The notes: a model not told the origin generated them from the letters alone. Positions 8,432 through 16,670 are shown, counted from the first letter of the stretch. The stretch is DNA of 64,000 bases from Paenibacillus fonticola DSM 21315 (GCF_000381905.1 NZ_KB907273.1:1-64000), one strand, 5' to 3'. Made by a program: numbers and translations.

Positions 8432-8641
8432 ATGTATAAAAGAATAAGAAGTTTACGGGAAGATAAAGATTTAACTCAAACTCAATTGGCTGACTATTTA
8501 AATATTACACAGGCAACATACTCGCGGTATGAAAGTGGAAACTTAGATGTTCCCAGCCTAGTACTAATAAAGTTATCCAATTATTACAACGTAAGTATCG
8601 ACTACATATTGGGTCAAACAGATAATCCGAAGCGAACATAA
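8432..8641 (+). CDS. Small XRE (Cro/CI-type) transcriptional regulator
   Basis: 69 aa, essentially a single HTH_3 domain: LREDKDLTQTQLADYLNITQ with recognition helix around ATYSRYESGN. It ends in the common YYNVSIDYILG tail. The ATG at 8432 is the family start; the open frame upstream adds 14 atypical residues. It is divergent from the DUF6809 gene and ends just before a hairpin terminator. Such genes control mobile-element or defence loci; its target here is not known. Confidence 0.88.
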   Translation: MYKRIRSLREDKDLTQTQLADYLNITQATYSRYESGNLDVPSLVLIKLSNYYNVSIDYILGQTDNPKRT

Positions 8642-8679
8642 TACTAGAGATTAAAGATCTTAGAATTGAACGAATAAAT

Positions 8680-8704
8680 GAGGCAGTTCACTATGAACTG
8701 CCTC
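8680..8704. terminator. Bidirectional terminator between the regulator and the TIR operon
   Basis: A perfect 10-bp hairpin, GAGGCAGTTC / GAACTGCCTC, with a five-base loop. It is followed by TCCATTTT on the plus strand and ATTTATT on the minus strand. It ends the Cro/CI gene and, on the other strand, lies just after the broken TIR gene. Confidence 0.75.
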
Positions 8705-8714
8705 TCCATTTTAT

Positions 8715-9009
8715 CTACACTATGTTACAAACTCGTTGCTCCTGCTTTTCCTTTTCAAAAGCTATTTTCAACTCATTAAGTACCATTCAGAATTAACTGA
8801 ACTCGCGGATAGAACATACAAAAATGAGAACATTCTTCAATCGCTGCATGAATACTGGTATCTAATGTTTGATTTGGTTCCAGTTCGTAATTATCAACCC
8901 ACAAATAAAATCCACGATTTATTAATTCAAGGGATAAAATATTCACGAATCCTCGATCACTATGCGAATGACTTATAAATATTTCCAATAAATAACACCT
9001 CGCTACCAT
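8715..9009 (-). pseudogene. Frameshifted TIR-domain gene remnant
   Basis: The N-terminal half reads as a TIR domain: EIFISHSHSDRGFVNILSLE, LWVDNYELEPNQTLDTSI, then HAAIEECSHF. The frame then breaks. Shifting frame gives SSVNSEW, and a second shift gives VLNELKIAFEKEKQEQRV up to a TAG at 8715-8717. Joined, these make the usual TIR tail with the catalytic-type W..nEL Glu. At least two single-base indels are needed. The remnant starts seven bases after the TIR-TIR-SLOG gene, so it was probably the fourth gene of that operon. Confidence 0.8.
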
Positions 9010-9016
9010 CTATGCT

Positions 9017-11032
9017 TCATTGGGAAAGATTTTGAAGACCTCTAAACACAAGATAAAGAGCTTCATCTATAAATGGGGTGCTAAAAAGTTTTAAATTTTC
9101 CTCTTGCGTCAAACCATTGTTTAAATTCAAATTCACTAAAGACTCTGATATTTTATTATAGTCAATGATGTCTGGGTTTCTTTCAGAATATAAATCTAAT
9201 AATTCTTTGTACCCTGCATTGTTTTCAACTTGCCAATCTTTTGTGAGTTCTCTTGGCATTGACTTATTTTGAATTGCTTTACAAACGCTTGCTGTGACAC
9301 CTCCAAAACCACCCAAAAGATATAACGGCCTGTTCATCTGATTCGTAAGTATAATTTCTTCAAGTATCCCTGGCATAATTCCCTTGTAACCCGTAAGTCT
9401 TCCCCCGGCACAGATTCTAATATCACAACTATTAGCCATTATTTTTCGCATTTCCGTTAGGTTACTACTCCAAATATATAAATTCTGTGTATTGGAGGGA
9501 GGCAAAAAGGAGTCAGTACTCGGAATAAATTCTAAAACGTCATCAGATGGTGGCAACTCTATCATCCGTGCGATAGATATAAAATTTGCTTTCCAATCCT
9601 TTACTTTCTCTGAATCAGCTCTATATATGGGCCAGACAATATAGTTATTCAATTGGATTTCATTTGTCATAGCTCTTGTTTGATAAGCCAAAGATTCGTT
9701 AAAAATAAACTCTGTAAATCCATTATCGCGAAGATCGCCTCCATAAGTAATCTCCGCTCCACGAGAAATTAAATGCCTTGTCAAATCCTGAGAAAGCTGG
9801 ATCAAGTGAGCTGGCGTTTGTCCAATTTCTGTGACATCTTCAATAGACGGATCTGATATAGAAATTCCGAAGTTTTTATTAGTCAGAAGGCAAAAATTTA
9901 ATGATAATGGTGTTTTACACTCAATTCCAAGCTTACTCAAGAAATTTATTTCCTCAGAGTAAACAGGAGGCTCTGGATACACCAATTGTTTAAATTTACT
10001 TATTATTTCACTTTTTTCATTAACCGATAATATTTTATCTATGTCTGACACTTCAGGAGGCCGTGATAAAATTTCTGCTCTATCATCAATAAACCCAACT
10101 GCTTTATACTCTTTCAATAACAATTTAGCATAAAAATAACGTACAGTTTCTAGCAAAGTAGCACTTAATATTCTTAATAAATCTCGTTGAGTAGGCTCAC
10201 CATCAAGGTTAATATGAATTCCTGGTATATTAGTTGCAAAAGGAAACCTGCGGTCTTCAAATTCTTCTAGAGAGTCAACAGCAATTATAGGTCGATCATT
10301 ATCTTTTGCGCTAATAACTTCCCTTTGGCACCAATATCTAGATGAATATGAGTCAGTATGAATGGCAATTATTGTAGATTGTTTTATATGCCCAACAATT
10401 TCATCATCAAACCTGTAACCCGGGGCAATATCTGTTGCATCAAAAAAGTTCCTCATCGAGCTGTTATCAATAAAATTTTTCAATGCTTTCGCTAAAAAAA
10501 TTCCATTTTCTCCATCCTTCGTATGGCTTAAAAAAAGTTTTAAAGCGTTATCTTTGCCATTAGCTATTTTCTGAAATTCCTCATTCAATGAAAAACGATA
10601 AATTTCATGAGTAATTGCAATAAAGAACAAATCGTTTAAATAGGTCTGATCAAACTCAAAAGCTCTTATAAAATTTTGGTAATCGAACATAGTATGTTTG
10701 AATGCTAGTTTATCAAGAGCAATAGGAATCAAAGTTAACTTATCTAGTCGAGTCATCTTTTTTATATACTCTGTCCAAGAATCATCGACAACTAAATCTC
10801 TACTTATAAAAATAAAAACTAAGTTTTTTTGTGATAGTTCTTCGATATCTTTTGGAATCCCTTTATGTATACATGTTCTACAATAAATAGGGAGGTTCAT
10901 TGACCTTGAGAATGGTTTATTTATATCTCGAGACAATAAAGAATAGCAGTAATCAAACACAGGTTTAACTTTATCGGAATCTGACGGGTACCAAACAAAG
11001 TAAATTGAAAGCGGTGAATTAAAATCAGCCAT
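9017..11032 (-). CDS. TIR-TIR-SLOG protein
   Basis: 671 aa. A first TIR-like domain covers about residues 7-150 (SIYFVWYPSDSD near the start; candidate catalytic E88 in DSWTEYI). A second TIR spans about 163-275 (LKLFLSHTKDGENG, FFDATDIAPG; E238 in WCQREV). A linker follows. A SLOG-type Rossmann domain covers about 385-600, with GAEITYGGDLRDNGFTE, AGGRLTGYKGIMPGILEE and LLGGFGG. TIR domains hydrolyse or cyclise NAD; SLOG domains bind nucleotide-derived ligands, as in ThsA of Thoeris. The ATG at 11032 is chosen because GGGAGAG then has proper spacing. It is downstream of two small TIR genes in one operon. A ligand-gated NADase role is inference. Confidence 0.85.
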   Translation of the reverse strand: MADFNSPLSIYFVWYPSDSDKVKPVFDYCYSLLSRDINKPFSRSMNLPIYCRTCIHKGIPKDIEELSQKNLVFIFISRDLVVDDSWTEYIKKMTRLDKLTLIPIALDKLAFKHTMFDYQNFIRAFEFDQTYLNDLFFIAITHEIYRFSLNEEFQKIANGKDNALKLFLSHTKDGENGIFLAKALKNFIDNSSMRNFFDATDIAPGYRFDDEIVGHIKQSTIIAIHTDSYSSRYWCQREVISAKDNDRPIIAVDSLEEFEDRRFPFATNIPGIHINLDGEPTQRDLLRILSATLLETVRYFYAKLLLKEYKAVGFIDDRAEILSRPPEVSDIDKILSVNEKSEIISKFKQLVYPEPPVYSEEINFLSKLGIECKTPLSLNFCLLTNKNFGISISDPSIEDVTEIGQTPAHLIQLSQDLTRHLISRGAEITYGGDLRDNGFTEFIFNESLAYQTRAMTNEIQLNNYIVWPIYRADSEKVKDWKANFISIARMIELPPSDDVLEFIPSTDSFLPPSNTQNLYIWSSNLTEMRKIMANSCDIRICAGGRLTGYKGIMPGILEEIILTNQMNRPLYLLGGFGGVTASVCKAIQNKSMPRELTKDWQVENNAGYKELLDLYSERNPDIIDYNKISESLVNLNLNNGLTQEENLKLFSTPFIDEALYLVFRGLQNLSQ

Positions 11033-11044
11033 TGCCATCTCTCC

Positions 11045-11605
11045 CTAATGAGTTACGCCACAGACTTTGCATTTGGCATTATACCCCATCATATCTTGTG
11101 AATTTTTTATTAAATGGTTTCTTGTGATCCTAGCATTAAATGCATCCTCTATCCATTTTCCCAGCTGCTCTGGTGAATTTGGGTACACCCAATAACGAGC
11201 ATAGCAATTTTCATGCCTTAAAGACCAATTGGCTTCCAGTCTAGGCGGAAGGTGTGCCGATTCTCCCTGGCTTGGTAAAATGATCCCCATTAAACCATTT
11301 GGTGTATACTCTCCTTGTCTTAATGAAGTTTTAATTTCCCAATCAACGTAACGACGACTATGAGTACAGTTTCCTACAAGTACAATTGTAACTGTTGTAT
11401 CTTGTAAGTACTTTTTCCTGATTTGTGTCATTACGTACTCGGGATTCCGGCTTTGTATGAACTCATCATTGTTATTAGCACCAAGAACATACGGAATAAA
11501 TACTTTCTCCTTATTTGCAAATCTATCAATAAATGCATCTACTTCTTGACGATCTTCCCTAAAGTGTGAAATAAAAACTTTTCTTCTTGTACCTTGATAA
11601 GTCAT
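11045..11605 (-). CDS. ThsB-like TIR protein (MTH538/DUF1863 fold)
   Basis: 186 aa. The N-terminus KVFISHFREDRQEVDAF matches the TIR-like family that includes Thoeris ThsB. VTIVLVGNCTHSRRYVDWEI follows, with E90 at the position of the TIR catalytic Glu. A CxxC (KCKVCG) closes the protein and could hold a metal. AAGGAG overlaps the previous stop codon and places the start at the ATG 11605 rather than the TTG one codon earlier. It sits between a TIR gene and the TIR-TIR-SLOG gene, with gaps of 5 and 12 bases. By analogy it would make the nucleotide signal; this is not shown. Confidence 0.85.
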   Translation of the reverse strand: MTYQGTRRKVFISHFREDRQEVDAFIDRFANKEKVFIPYVLGANNNDEFIQSRNPEYVMTQIRKKYLQDTTVTIVLVGNCTHSRRYVDWEIKTSLRQGEYTPNGLMGIILPSQGESAHLPPRLEANWSLRHENCYARYWVYPNSPEQLGKWIEDAFNARITRNHLIKNSQDMMGYNAKCKVCGVTH

Positions 11606-11610
11606 CAAAA

Positions 11611-12177
11611 CTACTCCTTCCAGGTTAAATAATTATCAAGAGGATGTTGAACCATACTATAAGGATTTTTTTCAATAAAATTACTTGCTGACTCAAATAA
11701 TAGACTTGATTTTTTACTCAATTCATTTAAATAATTATTAAGACTCCTAGTTCCTCTAATTATTCGAGTTATTTCTAAATAAGATGGAATTGTAACAGTA
11801 TCTTTTAATGTAAGTGTTGCCAGTGGTTTGTCAGCCTTTTTTCCGAACCCTATTTCATAGGGAACCCACCATGACCCCACCGTTTTCTCGGAAACAATAC
11901 AGCAAACATTTGTGGATACGGATAATCCGTTTTCAATATTTTTAGTAATTGCAATCGGATCACCTTGAGATACTGCGTGCTGAAGACTTTCATCATAAAT
12001 GTCTAAATAGATATCAAAACCTGCATTCTGAATATATTCTCCAATTTTCTTTACCGTATTTCTATCTTCACTGGTATAAGACAGAAAAATGCAAACTTGC
12101 GACTTTTGTGCCGATGCATAAAAACTTTTATTCACAGATTCATAGATTGATGGATTTGCTAGATTCTTTCCAATCAA
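11611..12177 (-). CDS. TIR-domain protein, first gene of operon A
   Basis: About 188 aa. A 27-residue lead is followed by a TIR domain (VCIFLSYTSEDRNTVKK, AGFDIYLDIYDESL, IENGLSVSTNVCCIVSE) and SWWVPYEIGFGKK, where E108 is the expected catalytic Glu. GGGGAGGAG lies within the longer open frame, so translation most likely begins at the TTG at 12177, seven bases downstream of it. The C-terminal ~60 residues are not recognised. It leads the operon TIR, ThsB-like, TIR-TIR-SLOG, TIR remnant. No clear sigma-A promoter was identified upstream. Confidence 0.82.
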   Translation of the reverse strand: MIGKNLANPSIYESVNKSFYASAQKSQVCIFLSYTSEDRNTVKKIGEYIQNAGFDIYLDIYDESLQHAVSQGDPIAITKNIENGLSVSTNVCCIVSEKTVGSWWVPYEIGFGKKADKPLATLTLKDTVTIPSYLEITRIIRGTRSLNNYLNELSKKSSLLFESASNFIEKNPYSMVQHPLDNYLTWKE

Positions 12178-12462
12178 AAATATTCTCCTCCCCAAAGATT
12201 ACTTTTTTTGACCAAATATCGACGATGCTCAATGAACTTCGGTTTTCTCTTTTTTGCAGATACAGACAATCACTTCTACCATCAGCTTTTACAGGATAAA
12301 ACTTGACCCTTCAACGATCAATTGATGACTCTAGAACTATACCAAAGAACTACATGCAGTGACACATTTCTACACCAATGGTCCCAATTCCTTCCAAACA
12401 TACGTTTCAGTTTCTAAAATTTATGTAATTCTCAAAATCAATTTTGAAGTGGGTGGTGCAAG

Positions 12463-13437
12463 ATGTCGAGAAGTTTAACGTTTGCTTCTAAGGGACAAAT
12501 AGGACTGGCCAAGAATGTATCTCTCATTGAACTCGCCAAATCTCATGGCTTCATACTCGAAAATGGCGGTCGCCGTGCACTTCATGCGAAGCAGAGCGGC
12601 GGCCTTTACTTTTTTCGGGACAGCAATAAGTACTACCATTTTTAACAGATACTCACGGTGGTTCCATTGATTTTGTGATGCAATTCTTCCGTAAGAATTT
12701 TAAAGATGCAGCAGCCTTTTTGTTGAAAATGGACACTCCACACCATCCCCCCTCTCCTTACGCTCTAAAGCCTCCCGGTAGCTTGAACTCCCGAATAAAG
12801 CACCAAACTATAGGCGAATAGCCAGGTATTTAACCCATTTTCGAGGAATTGATTCGAAAATCGTGTCTTGCCTCATGCAAGAAAAAAAACTTTATCAACA
12901 AGATAAGACTGGAAATTGCGTCTTTGTTGGATATGACCTGGACGGAATAGCCAAGTATTGCTCTCTTCGCGGATCCAACTCGGATCACCCTTTCAAACAG
13001 GATCTAGGCATTCGGACAAAAGTTTTCCTTTCCATATCACTGGAACCAGAAACAAGGTCTATGTATGTGAAAGCCCTATTGATACCATGAGCCATGCGAC
13101 GCTAGCGAAACTGAATGACCAAGACTGGAAGATCACCGAATATCACTGGGTTGCTTGTCAGACAAAGCATTGGACGCTTCCTACTACCTCACAATATCAA
13201 TGACATTGCTTTTTAATTGGAAACGACTATTACGCTACTTATCATGATGGCAGACCTGCCCCGAACCGGGGACAAGCGGCCGCTTTATCATTTGCTCAGA
13301 AATATGCGGCACTAGGTTACCGAACCTCAATCCATACCCCACTTTCTAAAGATTTCAATGAAAATCTAACTGCTATTCGGTCAGCCCAGTTCGAGGTGAG
13401 CCTCACCATTCAGAACGAATATGAAAATGAGCATTAA
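12463..13437 (+). pseudogene. Decayed DUF3991-TOPRIM gene of a plasmid/ICE
   Basis: Reading across frames recovers a relaxase-associated DUF3991/TOPRIM protein in order: VSLIELAKSHGFILEN, HGGSIDFVMQFFRKNFKDAA, YLTHFRGIDSKIVSCLMQEK, NCVFVGYDLDGIAKYCSLRG, VYVCESPIDTMSHATLAKL, SLGCLSDKALDA, then FAQKYAALGYRTSIHTPLSK. At least five frameshifts or stops interrupt it. Intact homologues are carried by conjugative plasmids and integrative elements. Its presence between the two TIR operons shows the island arrived on, or was hit by, a mobile element. No integrase or att site was found. Confidence 0.85.
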
Positions 13438-13537
13438 ATCACCCTCGTAGATAATGCTGTGTACGAATTATCGTTCGACAACAGTTTTAATGATCTAATT
13501 CTTTATAGTTCCCAAAGTGATTACTGGAACCGTGGCT

Positions 13538-13568
13538 GAGTCACTCTCTTTTGGAAAGGGAGTGACTC
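13538..13568 (+). terminator. Hairpin after the TOPRIM remnant
   Basis: A perfect stem GAGTCACTC / GAGTGACTC with a 13-base loop, followed by CCAAAAATTT. It has no real T-run, so it may be a weak terminator belonging to the decayed gene. Confidence 0.4.
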
Positions 13569-13606
13569 CAAAAATTTATATTTATTAACGAAAAAAGTTA
13601 CATGAA

Positions 13607-13632
13607 GAAAAAAAAAGAGCCAAACGGCTCTT
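13607..13632 (-). terminator. Terminator of TIR operon B
   Basis: On the minus strand the stem AAGAGCC / GGCTCTT with a four-base loop is followed by a run of eight or more T. It lies about 50 bases after the stop of the ThsB-like gene. Confidence 0.85.
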
Positions 13633-13679
13633 CTATAAGTTGAGTATCAAATACGGTCTTAAGTATCTTTGCTAAGTAA

Positions 13680-14297
13680 TCACCAAAAATATAATGGATT
13701 GGGTTGGATTTTAGGGGTTTCTAATGAAAGTTTCTTTTTTATTTTAAAATCTCCTTTGCGCTTCTCAAATGCTTCATCTATATATTTTTCCGGATTACTA
13801 ATAAACGAAGAATACTTCATTACCGCGCAATATACTTGATCGTCTGAATAGTGTGCTATTATGCCATCATATTCATGATTTTTGTAAACTAAATCAGGCA
13901 GATAATATTTATGCAGATTTGTCGGTAATCTCAAAGTAATTCCACAATTACATTGTGTGGAAGTGCATGTACCTGACTGGTAGATTTGATCATAGACTTC
14001 ATCCCTTACGACAGCGAGTAATCCATTGGGGTTGCTCCCCCATAATGAAGCTTGAATTTCAGAGTTAACAAAAGGCCTTCTTGCAGTTTCATACCCAACG
14101 ATAACCAACGTTACCGTGGAATCAGACAAGAAGTCTTCTCGAATACTACGCATAATTGTTTCTTCGGCGTTGTTCGTATTAATATCCCCATTAGAGACTG
14201 ATTTGTCTATAAAGTGGTCTCCACCAAACTTTTCAATAATGAGATCTTTTAAGTCCTGATCATTAGCATGGTGATAGCTTATAAATGTCTTATGCAT
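13680..14297 (-). CDS. Second ThsB-like TIR protein
   Basis: 205 aa. It opens MHKTFISYHHANDQDLKD and has STVTLVIVGYETARRPFVNSE, placing E80 at the TIR catalytic position, the same layout as the 186-aa ThsB-like protein. The ATG at 14297 follows GGGAGGG and overlaps the last eight bases of the membrane-protein gene, so translation is coupled; the 30-residue upstream extension has no ribosome site. A CTSTQCNCG cluster near residue 115 could bind metal. Coupling to a membrane protein suggests a signal-maker/membrane-effector pair, as an inference. Confidence 0.85.
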   Translation of the reverse strand: MHKTFISYHHANDQDLKDLIIEKFGGDHFIDKSVSNGDINTNNAEETIMRSIREDFLSDSTVTLVIVGYETARRPFVNSEIQASLWGSNPNGLLAVVRDEVYDQIYQSGTCTSTQCNCGITLRLPTNLHKYYLPDLVYKNHEYDGIIAHYSDDQVYCAVMKYSSFISNPEKYIDEAFEKRKGDFKIKKKLSLETPKIQPNPLYFW

Positions 14298-15039
14298 TAT
14301 ACGATCCCTCCCATTTCTTAGTATTGACTTCAAATGTGCCTTCGACAGTCGACTTAAAAAATTGATTAACTCTAGTAAACCCATCACAGATTTCTCGATA
14401 TCTATAGTAATGTTTCTGTACCTCAGTTATTGGAGTCATATGAAAGGGGATTACTGCCCCGCCGTTAATAGGAGTTACGCTGTCTGTATCGGCAACTCTC
14501 TTATACCAACGCCTATAATTATTTTGATGGGATGTAAGGAACTCGTTAAGCATCTGAACAATCTCATTTGTAACATTATAAAGTTCTCGCTGTTCACCCT
14601 TATTACTCCATCTGCCGCGCTTCTTCTCATTATCCAAGATTTTCATCTCTTCCCGGAAAAATTCATATGTCTTATAGAATGAGGTCAATGTTTCATCAAA
14701 GTTGTCGCGTTCAAGGTCGATTTTGAATAGAGAGCGTTTCGTGTCGAGAAAAGATCGGACAGTTCTTTTATAGAGTCTAGCCGGGTTATCAAACATAAGA
14801 TTAAAACCGCCCAAACTGAGCCTTTCGATTTTAAAGGCCCACTTATTTGTCATCAGCAATAGGAAAAAGCCCACTAGAACCAATAAAGGAAGTATCCCAA
14901 AAAAGAATGTTGAGACTAACTTTATATTCTGAAAAAAACGGGTTGTATTCAGGAAGCTAAGATCGTATAAAGAGCATACAACCAGTACTGCAATAATTAT
15001 TAATACAATTCCCCAAAATAGGGGATGAAATTTTTTCAC
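14290..15039 (-). CDS. Two-helix membrane protein coupled to the ThsB-like gene
   Basis: 249 aa from a GTG at 15039, preceded by AAGGAGGA at ideal spacing; the 23-residue in-frame upstream part is not expected to be translated. Two hydrophobic segments (about 8-25 and 42-62) are followed by a soluble part of about 185 residues, charged and helical, with FKIDLERDNFDETLTSFYKTYEFFREE. No known enzymatic motif is seen: no macro, SLOG, SAVED or SIR2 signature. Topology suggests a cytosolic domain on a membrane anchor, like membrane effectors of other nucleotide-signalling defences. The family is not recognised. Confidence 0.75.
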   Translation of the reverse strand: MKKFHPLFWGIVLIIIAVLVVCSLYDLSFLNTTRFFQNIKLVSTFFFGILPLLVLVGFFLLLMTNKWAFKIERLSLGGFNLMFDNPARLYKRTVRSFLDTKRSLFKIDLERDNFDETLTSFYKTYEFFREEMKILDNEKKRGRWSNKGEQRELYNVTNEIVQMLNEFLTSHQNNYRRWYKRVADTDSVTPINGGAVIPFHMTPITEVQKHYYRYREICDGFTRVNQFFKSTVEGTFEVNTKKWEGSYNA

Positions 15040-15355
15040 ACATCTTCCTCCTTGTATTAGCTTGATCTTTAAGTCTTCAAACAGGAAACCAAGAATTGTA
15101 GTCATCACTTGCCTGGTAGTTTTAACGGTAGATTATTTCTCTTTAAATTCAGCTTTTCTCTGTCACAGAGAATGCTATATCTTCTGGCCCATTTGGAAGC
15201 ATTATCCTTTAATATTGCTCTATTAGGACAGAAGCCTCAACTAGAACTAAGGACCTCTCCCATAGTTCAAAAATAATTATTGAAATGATCGAGCCCTTGA
15301 AAACCTGTACTAATCTGTAATGTCGCATCCCAATCTGGAGCGCCCCAAAATAGAA

Positions 15356-15383
15356 AGCCACTATCCGATTTATGGATGTGGCT
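15356..15383 (-). terminator. Hairpin after the 147-aa unknown gene
   Basis: Arms AGCCAC and GTGGCT with an inner TATCC/GGAT pairing. On the minus strand the stem is followed by TTCTATTTT. The rest of the 15.1-15.4 kb stretch holds no convincing gene. Confidence 0.45.
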
Positions 15384-15416
15384 ACTTTGATATTCCAATT
15401 ATTTTTTGAAGGAGAT

Positions 15417-15860
15417 TTAATTCCCTGATTCGTAAACCTTTAATAGCTCTTTGAAAAAGAACGGCTCTCTTTCATGCTGATAATTGTATTCCATGATGGC
15501 ATTTACGATATCCCACTTTACATTATCCATGATCCCTGCCGGTAACTGATGCTCCTGCAAGTAATCCGATATTTTTGGAACAACTTCAGCATCAATCACT
15601 TCTCTCCCCTGTTTAGCGAATTCATTCCACTGCTTATATTTTTGAGGATGATTTGCAAACAAATACTCTGTTAACTTGTTTCTTTCCTCCAAAGAGACCT
15701 TTTCCCAGTATATGCTTTGTGAACGCTTAGCTGCCTTGGCCCAGCTTTTCTCGTAGGTCATATTGAGGGTTATATCGGCAGCAATATTTGCTTTGACCGG
15801 ATGGCCGCTGTTTGCAAACCATTGAATACTTTTTATTTTATGTATGAGCTCCTGATCCAT
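15417..15860 (-). CDS. Unknown soluble protein, 147 aa
   Basis: An intact helical, Trp- and Lys-rich sequence (IQWFANSG, YEKSWAKAAKRSQSIYW, FANHPQKYKQWNEF). It has no signal peptide, membrane segment or catalytic motif that I recognise. It begins with MDQELIHKIK and has a plausible start at 15860. It is divergent from the next gene, with about 90 bases between. A hairpin follows the stop. Confidence 0.65.
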   Translation of the reverse strand: MDQELIHKIKSIQWFANSGHPVKANIAADITLNMTYEKSWAKAAKRSQSIYWEKVSLEERNKLTEYLFANHPQKYKQWNEFAKQGREVIDAEVVPKISDYLQEHQLPAGIMDNVKWDIVNAIMEYNYQHEREPFFFKELLKVYESGN

Positions 15861-15950
15861 ATTGAACCCTCCACCGTCCAGCCGAAAATAAAGAAAACTA
15901 TTATGAAAAAAATACGTCTAATATAGAAAACAACCAAAGGCGGTTTGCTG

Positions 15951-16454
15951 ATGCATAAATTTCGTAAATTCCTTAAATCCCGAAAAGCTCTCATTTTGTT
16001 ATTGTTTTTCATTGTAATAGTTGGACTCAATAGCAACGATAGAATGAAGCAACCACGGAATGAATCATCGGTTTCGGTTCAAAGTATTCTCGATCAATCC
16101 AGCATAATTCCGCACTATATCGATGAGTCTTCATACGCCGGCGTTGAATTAGAAATAATTAAAACATTAAATGAAGCGATGAAATATAACTTGGAAGAGA
16201 ATTTTGCGGGTTATCGCTCCTTATTATCCGACAAACACCCGAGTAAAAATGAAGACTTCGATACGACGCTCAGCATCATTGTATCCCTTGACTCGCCTTC
16301 ATTTAATCCGCTGCCTGATAACGATTTTGAAGTCTTCGTTGATCAGGTGCAAATTACAACCGAAGATCCTACCGCGGCTGTACATTCTACAAAAAAACTT
16401 TATATTATGACTCAAGAGCACGGGGAATGGAGAATACTGTCGATACACAATTAA
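15951..16454 (+). CDS. Unknown secreted or membrane-anchored protein
   Basis: 167 aa from the ATG at 15951 (AAAGGCGG upstream; the TTG two codons earlier is less likely). A basic N-terminus (HKFRKFLKSRK) is followed by one hydrophobic segment (ALILLLFFIVIVGL), then an extracytoplasmic domain of about 140 residues ending TQEHGEWRILSIHN. The end resembles NTF2-like or lipoprotein stalk domains in general shape only. There is no lipobox Cys, so it is probably an N-terminally anchored protein. Confidence 0.7.
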   Translation: MHKFRKFLKSRKALILLLFFIVIVGLNSNDRMKQPRNESSVSVQSILDQSSIIPHYIDESSYAGVELEIIKTLNEAMKYNLEENFAGYRSLLSDKHPSKNEDFDTTLSIIVSLDSPSFNPLPDNDFEVFVDQVQITTEDPTAAVHSTKKLYIMTQEHGEWRILSIHN

Positions 16455-16489
16455 CATTTGCCCTTATTTCGCAAAGTCGTCAACAGTAT

Positions 16490-16670
16490 CGGACACCAGA
16501 GACCTTATTTACTCTTTACCGCAGAATTTCATAACTTTTCGGACCCAGAAGACCTTATCTGCGTAAATAGCCGCGTTCTCAAGTAAAATTGGGTAAATAG
16601 CGGAACCAGGGTCCGATAGCATTGATTTTTTTGTGTTTTTCTGCAAATAACGGAACCAGAGTCCGCAAGC
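16490..16670. repeat. Four copies of a degenerate CGGA-CCAGAG element
   Basis: Related copies begin near 16490 (CGGACACCAGAGACC), 16540 (CGGACCCAGAAGACC), 16601 (CGGAACCAGGGTCCG) and 16651 (CGGAACCAGAGTCCG). Each is next to a TTATTT- or AAATA-type flank. The last two are near-palindromic, with CGGA/TCCG ends. They fill the otherwise empty 16.45-16.75 kb stretch. They look like copies of a dispersed intergenic repeat family. Confidence 0.65.

Noticed and set aside
7708-8641. RHH protein plus DUF6809 or Cro/CI gene considered as a toxin-antitoxin pair
   Set aside because: The genes are not adjacent in one operon with a toxin-like partner, and DUF6809 has no known toxin fold.
12463-13203. Three small plus-strand frames considered as separate small genes
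   Set aside because: Together they reconstruct consecutive motifs of one DUF3991-TOPRIM protein, so they are pieces of a pseudogene.
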